From Paludisphaera soli (GTDB lineage Bacteria; Planctomycetota; Planctomycetia; Isosphaerales; Isosphaeraceae), in NCBI RefSeq assembly GCF_011064595.1, contig NZ_JAALJI010000002.1:186001-250000 (forward strand): a DNA stretch of 64,000 nt. The letters run 5' to 3'. Positions 1-8,014 of this stretch are shown here, piece by piece. The number at the start of each line of letters is the position of its first letter. Positions within the stretch are counted from its first letter, which is position 1. Made by a program: the position numbers and the translations under genes. Below the pieces are notes generated by a model, which made no database searches, had not been told where the DNA came from, and saw only the letters and a list, made by a program, of their open reading frames with translations.

Positions 1-513
1 AGTGCTCGGATCTCCAACTTCTCCACCCGCGCGACCCGCCTCGACGCCGCGACGGCGGCGAGGCCTTTCGGCCCGACCGAGGATCTCTCGGGGCTGAGTT
101 CCTTCCATCTAGCGGATCGTCTCGCCCAGGTCTGGACCCGGAACGCCCGTCGGCTTGAAGGCCTGGACGACCTTCGCGATCGGATCGACGCGGCGCGTCG
201 GCACCTCGCGACGTCGACCGCGGGTCGGAAGCTCGGCGAGGTCTACCTGAGGCGCCTCCTGGAGAAGCAGGACGCGTGCCGGGCCGCCTTGCGGGCCGAC
301 CGTCGGGCTGCGTTGGCCCTGGTCCGCGAATGCGAAGCCCGCAGTCGCAACGCCGAGTCCCCCTCCCTGCTCCGCCGCGCCGTCGTCGTCTTGACGGCCC
401 TACCTCCCCTCACGTCTCGAATCAAGCCTTCCAGCCCTCGGACTGCTCGATCCTGCCCACCAGGCAAGGTGGATCGGCCCCCCCACGCCCAGCTAGAGCC
501 GGCAACCGGATAG
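1..513 (+). CDS. C-terminal part of a truncated helical protein, function unknown
   Basis: The frame is open from base 1 to a TAG at 511-513, so the 5' end lies outside the window. The visible ~170 residues are rich in Arg, Ala, Leu and Glu. A helical, coiled-coil-like stretch is visible (for example LDDLRDRIDAARRHL, followed by LEKQDACRAALRADRR). The last ~50 residues are Pro/Ser/Arg-rich and look disordered. I do not recognise a family. The gene ends 15 bases before the likely ATG of the sigma factor that follows on the same strand, so the two may be co-transcribed. Codon use is normal for the window. A short helical protein before a FliA-like sigma factor could be a motility or secretion accessory, but nothing in the sequence proves that. 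Confidence 0.4.
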   Translation, partial: SARISNFSTRATRLDAATAARPFGPTEDLSGLSSFHLADRLAQVWTRNARRLEGLDDLRDRIDAARRHLATSTAGRKLGEVYLRRLLEKQDACRAALRADRRAALALVRECEARSRNAESPSLLRRAVVVLTALPPLTSRIKPSSPRTARSCPPGKVDRPPHAQLEPATG

Positions 514-528
514 AGCGAGGTGGATGAT

Positions 529-1287
529 ATGAATCCGATCGAGATGCGACGCCTGCATTGTGATCGACGCGTGCCCCGCACCGATTTCCCGAGCCGGACC
601 AATCCGGCCCGCCCCCCCACGACCCCGTCGGAGCCGGCGCGGCGTCCCGACAAGCCTCGGGCGGACGCCTCCTACCCCGCCCGCTGCAACCCCAACCCCC
701 GTCCCCCGCTCAACGACGTCCAGCGCGAGCTGGCGATGCGTTACCTCCCCCTGGCCCGCGCGCTGGCCCAGGGATTCGCGAAGTCCTGGCCGGCGGGGCG
801 CGACGACTTCCAGGCTTCGGCCTGCCTCGCCCTGGTGGAGGCGGCCCAGGGGTTCGACGAATCCAAGGGGGTGGACTTCGCCACGTTCGCCCGGCTGCGG
901 ATCCGCGGCGCCTTGATCGACGCCCAGCGCGGCTTCTTCTCGGACGGCTGGCGCGGGGCGGTCGAGTTCAAGCCCAAGTTCCAGCCGCTGGGCCCCGACG
1001 CGGAAGGCCGGGGGACGTTGATCGGCGCCTCCGGCGAGGAGCCGGTGGGGACGAGCCTGGAGCGCCAGGACGACGTGGAGTACTGGCTCCGCCGGCTGCC
1101 TTCCCGGCATTCCTCCGCGTTCCGCCTGATCTATCTGGAGGGCAAGACCCAGGAGCAGGCGGCCGAGATCCTGGGCGTCTCCAAGGCGTCCATGTGCCGC
1201 ATGCACCGCGAGACCCTGATCTGGATCGACCAGGCCCGGCTCGCCCAGGACGCCCGCGGCCGCGACCGGCTCTCGGTGGCGGGGTGA
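529..1287 (+). CDS. sigma-70 family RNA polymerase sigma factor (FliA/SigF-like, regions 2 and 4)
   Basis: This is an alternative sigma factor directing RNA polymerase to a subset of promoters. Region 2 runs from about residue 65 (RELAMRYLPLARALA) through a helical core ending in FATFARLRIRGALIDAQR, which resembles the FliA/WhiG/SigB group. Region 4 near residues 190-240 contains the helix-turn-helix TQEQAAEILGVSKASMCRMH. Region 3 appears short or missing. The first ~60 residues are Pro/Arg-rich and unconserved-looking. I chose the ATG at 529 because GAGG lies 8 bases upstream; an in-frame GTG at 520 would add three residues. It follows a truncated helical gene by 15 bases. No anti-sigma factor or flagellar gene is visible nearby, so the regulon cannot be read from context. 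Confidence 0.82.
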   Translation: MNPIEMRRLHCDRRVPRTDFPSRTNPARPPTTPSEPARRPDKPRADASYPARCNPNPRPPLNDVQRELAMRYLPLARALAQGFAKSWPAGRDDFQASACLALVEAAQGFDESKGVDFATFARLRIRGALIDAQRGFFSDGWRGAVEFKPKFQPLGPDAEGRGTLIGASGEEPVGTSLERQDDVEYWLRRLPSRHSSAFRLIYLEGKTQEQAAEILGVSKASMCRMHRETLIWIDQARLAQDARGRDRLSVAG

Positions 1288-1387
1288 ACGCCTTTCGTTC
1301 GATGCGCGGGGACGAACCCGGCGGGCGCGACGCGGATCGCCGCCCCCCGGGTCCGTCCCGTGAGCAAAGCTTGACTCGCCCGTCGGC

Positions 1388-2566
1388 TCAGGCCGCGCGA
1401 TCCGAGAAGAGCGAGGGGTGGGACCGTTCCTGGAGGAACTGGTGCATGGCGCCGACGACCAGCCGCTGTTCGGCCTCGGTCAGCTCGGGGTAGATCGGCA
1501 GGGCGAGGGTCTCCCGCGCGGCGGCCTCGGCACGCGGGAAGTCGCCGTGCTTGTAGCCCAGCGAGGCGAAGCAGGTCTGCAGGTGGAGCGGGATCGGGTA
1601 GTAGACCTCGGTGCCGATCTTGCGGTCCGCCAGGTGCTGCCGCATGTCGTCGCGGAGAGTCTGGGGGACGCGGACCACGAACTGGTTGTAGACGTGGAAG
1701 TTCCCCGGCCGCTCGACCGGCAGGCCGACCATGTCCTCGAGCCCGTGCGAGGCGAAGAGGCTGCGATAGCGGTCGGCGACCTCGCGGCGGCCGGCCGTCC
1801 AGGCGTCGAGGTGGCGGAGCTTGACCCGGAGCACGGCCGCCTGGAGGGCGTCGAGCCGGGAGTTGAGCCCGACCTCGTGGTGGTGGTACTTCGGCTCCAT
1901 GCCGTGGACCCGCAGCCGCGCCATGCGACGGGCCAGCATCGGGTCGTCGGTGGCGATCATGCCGCCGTCGCCGAACCCGCCGAGGTTCTTGGAGGGATAG
2001 AAGCTGAATGCGGCGACGGTCCCCAGCGTCCCGGCGCGTCGGCCGTGGTAGGCCGCGCCGATGGCCTGCGCGGCGTCTTCCAGGACCATCAGGTCGTGGC
2101 GTTCGCCGATCTCGCGGATCGGTCCCATGTCGGCCACCTGCCCGTACAGATGGACCGGGATGATCGCCCGGGTGCGGGGCGTGATGGCGGCCTCGATCGC
2201 GGCCGGGTCGATGTTGTAGGTGTCGGGCTCGACGTCGACGAACACCGGTCGGGCGCCCGTCCGCCAGATGGAGCCGCCGGTGGCGAAGAACGTGTAGGGG
2301 CTGGTGATCACCTCGTCGCCGGGGCCGAGGTCGATCGCCATCAGCGGCAGCAGCAAGGCGTCGGTCCCGGAGGCGCAGCCGACGGCGTGGGCGGCCCCGC
2401 AGTATTCGGCGATCTCGGATTCGAGGTTGCTCACCTCGGGGCCCATGACGAAGCCCTGGCTCTCCAGGACCTGCCGGACGACCGGCTCGATCTCGTCGCG
2501 GATCGTGTCGTACTGGGCGCGCAAGTTCAGCGCGGGAACCCCGGTCGGTTCGTAGGCTACGGACAT
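1388..2566 (-). CDS. DegT/DnrJ/EryC1/StrS family PLP-dependent sugar aminotransferase
   Basis: The family converts keto-sugars, usually nucleotide-linked, to amino-sugars for cell-surface glycans. The 392-residue length is typical. The PLP-binding lysine is K193 in FSFYPSKNLGGFGDGG, and the cofactor-contacting EDAAQA motif is at 163-168. The N-terminal PALNLRAQY and the GCASGTDAL segment also fit the family. The ATG has AAGGAG upstream with good spacing, and a well-matched promoter (TTGACG-17-TAGAAG) lies about 110 bases further up. No sugar dehydratase or glycosyltransferase is adjacent; the closest nucleotide-sugar gene is the UDP-glucuronate decarboxylase at 30.8 kb. The exact substrate is therefore not deducible. 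Confidence 0.9.
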   Translation of the reverse strand: MSVAYEPTGVPALNLRAQYDTIRDEIEPVVRQVLESQGFVMGPEVSNLESEIAEYCGAAHAVGCASGTDALLLPLMAIDLGPGDEVITSPYTFFATGGSIWRTGARPVFVDVEPDTYNIDPAAIEAAITPRTRAIIPVHLYGQVADMGPIREIGERHDLMVLEDAAQAIGAAYHGRRAGTLGTVAAFSFYPSKNLGGFGDGGMIATDDPMLARRMARLRVHGMEPKYHHHEVGLNSRLDALQAAVLRVKLRHLDAWTAGRREVADRYRSLFASHGLEDMVGLPVERPGNFHVYNQFVVRVPQTLRDDMRQHLADRKIGTEVYYPIPLHLQTCFASLGYKHGDFPRAEAAARETLALPIYPELTEAEQRLVVGAMHQFLQERSHPSLFSDRAA

Positions 2567-2671
2567 CGGCAGTCACTCCTTCGACGCCTTGAGCGATCGC
2601 GCCCCTGGGGCACGCGCGTGCGAAATGCACTCGAGGTGGCGTCTCCCTCCTTGGAGTAGATCGGCCCGAGT

Positions 2672-2700
2672 CTTCTAGTCCTTCCGTGAATTTCCGTCAA
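2672..2700 (-). promoter_or_regulatory. promoter for the DegT aminotransferase
   Basis: On the minus strand, TTGACG (2695-2700) is followed after exactly 17 bases by TAGAAG (2672-2677). This gives 5/6 and 4/6 matches to the housekeeping consensus. Transcription would start near 2665, leaving a leader of about 100 bases before the aminotransferase ATG at 2566. Confidence 0.55.
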
Positions 2701-2755
2701 GACGACCCGCGACGCCGCGCGGACCGCCAGGATCGGCCGCCCCCGCCCGATTCGT

Positions 2756-3205
2756 TCAGCCCCCCATCGGCCGGAAAAGGGTCGCGGCGTCCTCGGGCGA
2801 ATCGCGGACCGCGCCGACGCCGCGGCCCAGCTCCTCCACGCGGGCCGCGACCAGCTCGTCCAGGAGACGATGCGGACCCAGCGGCGAGCCCAGGACGAAC
2901 TCCACGCCCGGGTGAGTCGCGGAAAGCTCGTCGCGAGCCGCGGTCAGGTCGCGAAGCAGGTGGACGCCCGCCGAGAGGAAGTAGGGGATCATGAGGACCT
3001 TCGCCGCCCCCCTCGCCACGCAGGCCGCCCCGCCGGCCGGGATGTCGGGCTCGGCCAGCTCCAGGAAGCAGGCCTCGACGATTGGCCGCAGACCCTCGGC
3101 CGCGAGCCTCGCGGCCAGCTCGTGCAGGTCGGCGTTCGCCTCCGGCCTGCGGCTGCCGTGGGCGATCAACAGGACGGCCGTGGTCTCGGTGTCGCGGTCT
3201 GACAA
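2756..3205 (-). CDS. single-domain CbiX/SirB-type sirohydrochlorin chelatase-like protein
   Basis: CbiX/SirB proteins insert Co or Fe into sirohydrochlorin on the way to cobalamin or siroheme. The 149 residues form one chelatase domain, compared with two in SirB/CbiXL. The N-terminal LLIAHGSRRPEAN carries the expected metal-site histidine (H16), and a second histidine is H82 in IPYFLSAGVHLLRD. The start codon is TTG at 3205 with AGGAG 8 bases upstream; no better start exists nearby. It stands alone between the aminotransferase and a divergent lipoprotein gene. No cob/cbi or siroheme genes are near, so whether it serves cobalamin or siroheme is open. The last ~15 residues are Pro/Met-rich and unlikely to be part of the fold. 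Confidence 0.8.
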   Translation of the reverse strand: MSDRDTETTAVLLIAHGSRRPEANADLHELAARLAAEGLRPIVEACFLELAEPDIPAGGAACVARGAAKVLMIPYFLSAGVHLLRDLTAARDELSATHPGVEFVLGSPLGPHRLLDELVAARVEELGRGVGAVRDSPEDAATLFRPMGG

Positions 3206-3424
3206 GGCGGGATCTCCTCAGCATCGGATGTTCGACGGGGCGTCGTCCCGATTCTACCAGTCGGAGCAATCGGGCCGGGCCGACGGACTGGGGCGATCAC
3301 GCCGGGCGTCCGCCGTTCGATCTCCCGAAAGCCTCAAACCGGGCGACGGCTCGGGCCGATGAACGAGGTGAGGTTCCGCCTCGACCCACTGGAATCGCAC
3401 CCGAGATCGACGACGAGGTCGCCC

Positions 3425-5197
3425 TTGAACGGCAAGGCCGGGACCGCAAGACTCCGCGCGTCCACTCCTGGTCCCCCGGCAGGCCGAAGGCTCCTGCTCG
3501 CCGCCGCCGCCGCCGCGCTGCTCGCCTGCGGCTGCCGGGCGGTCGCCCCGGTTGCGGCGATCGCGACGGTCTCCCCGTCCTCCTCGGCGCCCGCGCGGGC
3601 CTCGCTGATCCCCGGCGCCCGCGAGGCCCGCCGCGAAGGAGCGCGGTTGGAGCGGCGAGGCGTCGATGCGAGCGTCGACCGCTACTATGAGGCGACGGTC
3701 CGCGCGGCGGCCGCCCTGAACACGGCCACGGCGACCAACCCCCACGGCGGCGACCTCGACGCGATCCGCGAGCTTTACAACGAATCCCTCGGCGATTGCT
3801 TGCGGGCGGCCCAGCGATTCGGCCGGATCGACGCGAAGTCGGCGCTCGTGGTCAACGGGCCCGCGGGCTCGGCGACGGTGCCGATCCGCCACGTCGGCTT
3901 CATCTGGAAGGCGGACGATTTCGGCCGCCTGGTCCACCCGTGCGAGGTCCCGCGCAATCCTTCCGCACACGCCCCGACCGACTTTCCCGGGCTGGGCGCC
4001 GGGGTCGCGGTGGAGCGTCCCAACCCGCGCATGGAGCGGCAGGACGAGTTCCTGCCGCGGACGGCGGTCTTCAACGCGACGGCCGTCCTCCGGCCCGACC
4101 TCGACGCCTGGCTCGGCGACGGCCCGGCGCGGCCGCCCTCGGACGTCCTGGAGTTGTACGACCCGCTCCGCACGCCGACCGTCTCCTTCGGCCCTTCGCC
4201 CGCCCTCCCCCTGCACGCGGATCTGGGCCTGGCGATCGCACGAGCCCGGCAGATCCAGGAGGCGCGCGGGCCTTACGCGCTGGCGGGCTTCGCGATGCCG
4301 GAACGGATGCTCGCCCAGGCCGACATCCGGATGCTCGAGCCTTACCAGCCGGGCAAGGCCCCGATCCTCTTGGTCCACGGACTGCTGGACGACCCGTTCC
4401 TGTTCAACGACATGCTGATCGCCCTGCAACGGACGCCGGGCTTCCTGGACCGCCATCAGCTCTGGGTCTTCCGCTACCCGACCGGCGTCACCTTCATCCG
4501 GAGCGCCTCGATCCTCCGCAAGCAGGTCGAGAAGATCTCCGCGACGCTCGACCCGGCGGCCGTCGACCCGGCGATGTCCGGCTGGACGCTCGTCGGCTAC
4601 AGCATGGGGGGCCTGCTCTGCCGGCTCCAGGTCTCCTGGAGCGGCGACGCGGTCTGGGACGAGGTGGCGACCCGTCCGCTGGAGCAGCTGAAGATGTCCG
4701 ACGCGTCGCGACGGACCGTCCGCGACCTCTTCTTCTTCGAGCCGTCGCCCCGGATCCGGCGGGTGATCTTCATCGCCACGCCCCACGACGGCGCCTCGCC
4801 GACGATCGCCGCGGCGAGCTGGCTCGCCACGCGGATCGTCCAGCGCCCGGCCGACACCCGCCAGCTCGTCGAAGAGGTCGACCGCGCCAACCCCGGCGTC
4901 TTGCGGCCGTCGGTGCGCAACCTCCCCAGCAGCGTCGACGCGCTGGCCGCCTACAGCCCCTTGCTGCCGGCGATCCGCAAGCTTCCCTACAATCCGGCCG
5001 TTCGCCTGCACACGATCGCCGGGACCGGCGTCCATGCGGCGGATCGCGGCCGGGGCGACCTGGTCGTGCCGCTGTCGAGCGCCCACGTCGACGAGGCGGA
5101 GTCCGAGCACCACGTCCGGGCGACCCACTCGAACATCTACTACCAACGCGACACGATCGACGAGGTCCGCCGCATCCTCGGCTTCGCCGCCCCCTGA
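3425..5197 (+). CDS. alpha/beta-hydrolase (lipase/esterase-like) lipoprotein
   Basis: A predicted exported serine hydrolase anchored to a membrane. From the TTG start (GAGG about 7 bases upstream) the protein has an Arg-containing n-region, a Leu/Ala hydrophobic core and an LLAC lipobox with the acylated Cys near residue 38. An ATG at 3359 is also in frame but has no Shine-Dalgarno sequence and would give an overlong leader. The catalytic domain is in the second half: ILLVHGLLDDPFLF is the oxyanion strand-turn, GYSMGG carries the nucleophile Ser (about residue 393), and the C-terminal RATHSNIY supplies a plausible catalytic His. The GDLVVPLSSA segment resembles lipases acting near membranes. 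About 250 residues before the hydrolase core are not recognised. The substrate is unknown. Confidence 0.75.
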   Translation: MNGKAGTARLRASTPGPPAGRRLLLAAAAAALLACGCRAVAPVAAIATVSPSSSAPARASLIPGAREARREGARLERRGVDASVDRYYEATVRAAAALNTATATNPHGGDLDAIRELYNESLGDCLRAAQRFGRIDAKSALVVNGPAGSATVPIRHVGFIWKADDFGRLVHPCEVPRNPSAHAPTDFPGLGAGVAVERPNPRMERQDEFLPRTAVFNATAVLRPDLDAWLGDGPARPPSDVLELYDPLRTPTVSFGPSPALPLHADLGLAIARARQIQEARGPYALAGFAMPERMLAQADIRMLEPYQPGKAPILLVHGLLDDPFLFNDMLIALQRTPGFLDRHQLWVFRYPTGVTFIRSASILRKQVEKISATLDPAAVDPAMSGWTLVGYSMGGLLCRLQVSWSGDAVWDEVATRPLEQLKMSDASRRTVRDLFFFEPSPRIRRVIFIATPHDGASPTIAAASWLATRIVQRPADTRQLVEEVDRANPGVLRPSVRNLPSSVDALAAYSPLLPAIRKLPYNPAVRLHTIAGTGVHAADRGRGDLVVPLSSAHVDEAESEHHVRATHSNIYYQRDTIDEVRRILGFAAP

Positions 5198-5221
5198 CCT
5201 CCTCCCTGCCGCCCGCGGCGG

Positions 5222-7981
5222 TCAGCCGGGCCGGGGGGCGGAGGCGACGACCTCCAGGATCGTGTCGACGTCGGCGGGCTTGACCATGTGGCGGTCGAAG
5301 CCGGCATCGAGCGCGCGGCGGCGGTCGCTCTCCTGGCCGTAGCCCGTCAGCGCGATCAGGAACAGGTCGCGCCCCCCGGGGCGGGCGCGGAGCCGTCCGG
5401 CGACCTCGTAGCCGTCCATGCCGGGCAGGCCGATGTCGAGGATGACGACCTCGGGGGCGAAGCGGGCGACGGCCTCGAGGCCGGATGGACCGTCGAAGGA
5501 CGTCTCGACCCGATGCCCCGCGCGGATGAGGAGCTGAGCCAACGCCACGGCGGCGTCGGTGTTGTCGTCGACCAGTACGATCCGGCGGGGCGTCGCGCGG
5601 GCGTCGGCCGCTGGCGGGGGCGGGTCCGCGGCGGGTCCGGCGCGATCGACGACCGGCAGCCGGAGCGTGAACGCGCTGCCGCGCCCGACGCCGTCGCTGC
5701 GGGCCGCGAGGCTCCCCCCCAGCAGCTCGGCCAGCGACCGCGCGATCGTGAGGCCGATCCCCAGTCCCCCCTGCGAGCGGTCGATCGAGGTCTCGGCCTG
5801 AGAGAACAGGTCGAAGACCTTGGCCAGGACTTCGGGCGTCATCCCCACCCCCTGGTCCTCGACCCGGGCGACGGCGTCCGCCCCCTCGCGGGCGACCCGG
5901 ATCGTGATCGTCCGACCTGCTTCGCTGTACTTGGCCGCGTTCGCCAGCAGGTTGACCACGATCTGCTCGACCCGGGCGGGATCGACCTCCACCCAAACCG
6001 GCGCGGCGGGGAGCCTCACGTCCGGGACGTGCCGCTTCTCCTCGATCAACGGCCGGATCGTCTCCACGGCCCGCTCCACCAGCACGCGCAGGTCCGCGAC
6101 CTCGCGGCGGAGCACGATCTTGCCCCGGGTGATCCGCGAGACGTCCAGCAGGTCCTCCAGGAGCCGGGACAGCCGGCGGGTCTGCCGATCGATCACCTCG
6201 CAGCACCACCGCACGTCGGGGTCGTCCGGTTCCTTCAGCTGGAGGATCTGCGCGGCGTTGCCGGCCGCCGCGAGCGGATTTCGAAGCTCGTGGGCCAGCA
6301 TCGCCAGGAACTCGTCCTTGCGGCGGTCGGCCTCGCGAAGCTCCTGGAGCAGCCGTTCGCGCTCGCTCTCGGCGCGCCGCCGCTCGGTCACGTCGATCAT
6401 GGCCGCCACGCAGCCCCGGGGCGCCCCCTGCTCGTCGAACAGCGGCTCGACGTGCTCCAGCAGGTGGGTCACCCGGCCGTCCTCAAAGACGACGTCCACT
6501 TCCACGTCCCGCAGCGAGACCCCTCCCTTCGCCGAGACCTGCATCGGCAGCTCGTCGGTCGTCAGCTCCCGACCGTCCCGGAACGGCCGGAACGACTTCG
6601 GACGCTCCGGCTCCGGGGCCGTCAGCGAGACGTTCGCGTCGGCCGGGCTCCTCAGGATCCGCGCGAGCGCGGGATTCGCCCGGATCGAGAGGCAGCCCGG
6701 ATCGTCGGCGATCCCCACGCCGATCGGCAGCACCTCGAAGATCGTCTGCAGCTCGACGGCCCGGCGTTCCAGCGAGCGGTTCAGCCGGAGGATCTCCTCC
6801 TCCGCCCGCTTCCGATCGGTCACGTCCTCGGCGATGTAGCAGAATCGGTCGCGCCCGCTCGCCCCCGTGCCGACGTGGGAGACGACCACCCGCAGCCAAC
6901 GCCGATCTCCCTCGCGGTCGCGGCCGTCCTCGAAGCGGACCGCGCGGCCGAGCCTCTGGCAGCCCCGATATGCCGCGATCCAGCTCGCCAGGACCCTCGG
7001 GTCCACCCCCAGCTCGGCCCGGGCCCAGCGGCCGGTCGTGGACCCCTCCTCGAACCCGAACGACCGGCACGAGGCCGGATTGTCGAAGAGGTGGAGCACG
7101 TCGCCGTCGTCCTCGCGAAGCTCGGCGATCCCCATCGGCAGCGGGGCGGTGTCGATCACGCGGCGGGCCAGGGCGTCGTGCCTCGCCACCTCCGGCGAGG
7201 CCTCCCGGAGCCGGGCGACCTCCCGCCAGACCGACTGCACGCAGGGGCGGCCGTCGATCGTGATCCGACGCGACGTGACGCTCACCCGCCGAAGCCCGCC
7301 CCCCCGGGTCCGATGGCTCGACTCGAACCGGCCCCCGCCCGTCTCCAGCACCACCGCGATCCGGTCGGCCAGCGCCTCGCGCACGGCGTCCGCATACACG
7401 TCGTACGCGGTCAATTCGGCGAACTCCCGTCGGGTGTAGCCCAGCTCTTCATGGGCGGGCTCGTTGAACTCCAGGAACCGGCCCGTCTCCGGGTCGATCA
7501 CCACCACCGCCAGCGGCGACTGGTCCATCAACGCCCGGGCGCGGGACTCGTCCTCGTCGGCCCGCGACGGGCCGCCCGCCTCGCGGAAGATCGAGGCCCG
7601 CAGCGCCGCGCCCGCGTCGACCACGAGGGTCGCCTCCAGCTCCACGCGGGCCCAGCCGCCGTCGACCCGGCGGAGCCGCTTCTCCATCCGGTACGACCGG
7701 CCTTCGCCCGCGAACAGCCTGCGGGACAGCGATCGCTCCCGCTCCACGTCCTCGGGATGCGTGAACTCCTCGACGCGACGCCCCGCCAGCTCCGCGCGAG
7801 TCCCGCCGAGCATCGCGCAGAGGCGGCCGTTCAGGTCCACCCAGCGGCCCTCGCCGTCGACGAGGTCCATCGCCACCAGGCCGTTGTCGAACAGCGCTCG
7901 AAAACGGGCCGCGTCGCCGCCGGACGACGCGGCCTCGGGATCTGTCGGCTCGGGACCCTGCATCGAACCCTCGGCATTCAT
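5222..7981 (-). CDS. hybrid sensor histidine kinase with four PAS domains and a C-terminal receiver
   Basis: A cytoplasmic hybrid two-component kinase of 919 residues with no membrane segment, so it probably senses an intracellular or diffusible signal. PAS-like modules lie at roughly 27-140, 150-270, 275-395 and 415-535. The HisKA helix has the phosphorylated His564 in MLAHELRNPLAAA. The HATPase domain follows, with the N box NLLANAAKYSEAG and the G boxes DQGVGM and GGLGIGLTI. The receiver at about 795-915 has acceptor D849 in VILDIGLPGMDGY. A second possible start seven residues in (7963) has a better GAGGG Shine-Dalgarno sequence. No response regulator or Hpt gene is adjacent, so output is probably through a distant partner. 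The neighbouring lipoprotein gene is convergent. Confidence 0.9.
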   Translation of the reverse strand: MNAEGSMQGPEPTDPEAASSGGDAARFRALFDNGLVAMDLVDGEGRWVDLNGRLCAMLGGTRAELAGRRVEEFTHPEDVERERSLSRRLFAGEGRSYRMEKRLRRVDGGWARVELEATLVVDAGAALRASIFREAGGPSRADEDESRARALMDQSPLAVVVIDPETGRFLEFNEPAHEELGYTRREFAELTAYDVYADAVREALADRIAVVLETGGGRFESSHRTRGGGLRRVSVTSRRITIDGRPCVQSVWREVARLREASPEVARHDALARRVIDTAPLPMGIAELREDDGDVLHLFDNPASCRSFGFEEGSTTGRWARAELGVDPRVLASWIAAYRGCQRLGRAVRFEDGRDREGDRRWLRVVVSHVGTGASGRDRFCYIAEDVTDRKRAEEEILRLNRSLERRAVELQTIFEVLPIGVGIADDPGCLSIRANPALARILRSPADANVSLTAPEPERPKSFRPFRDGRELTTDELPMQVSAKGGVSLRDVEVDVVFEDGRVTHLLEHVEPLFDEQGAPRGCVAAMIDVTERRRAESERERLLQELREADRRKDEFLAMLAHELRNPLAAAGNAAQILQLKEPDDPDVRWCCEVIDRQTRRLSRLLEDLLDVSRITRGKIVLRREVADLRVLVERAVETIRPLIEEKRHVPDVRLPAAPVWVEVDPARVEQIVVNLLANAAKYSEAGRTITIRVAREGADAVARVEDQGVGMTPEVLAKVFDLFSQAETSIDRSQGGLGIGLTIARSLAELLGGSLAARSDGVGRGSAFTLRLPVVDRAGPAADPPPPAADARATPRRIVLVDDNTDAAVALAQLLIRAGHRVETSFDGPSGLEAVARFAPEVVILDIGLPGMDGYEVAGRLRARPGGRDLFLIALTGYGQESDRRRALDAGFDRHMVKPADVDTILEVVASAPRPG

Positions 7982-8014
7982 CCCGACACGCCCCCGACCC
8001 GGCCCCGACGGACC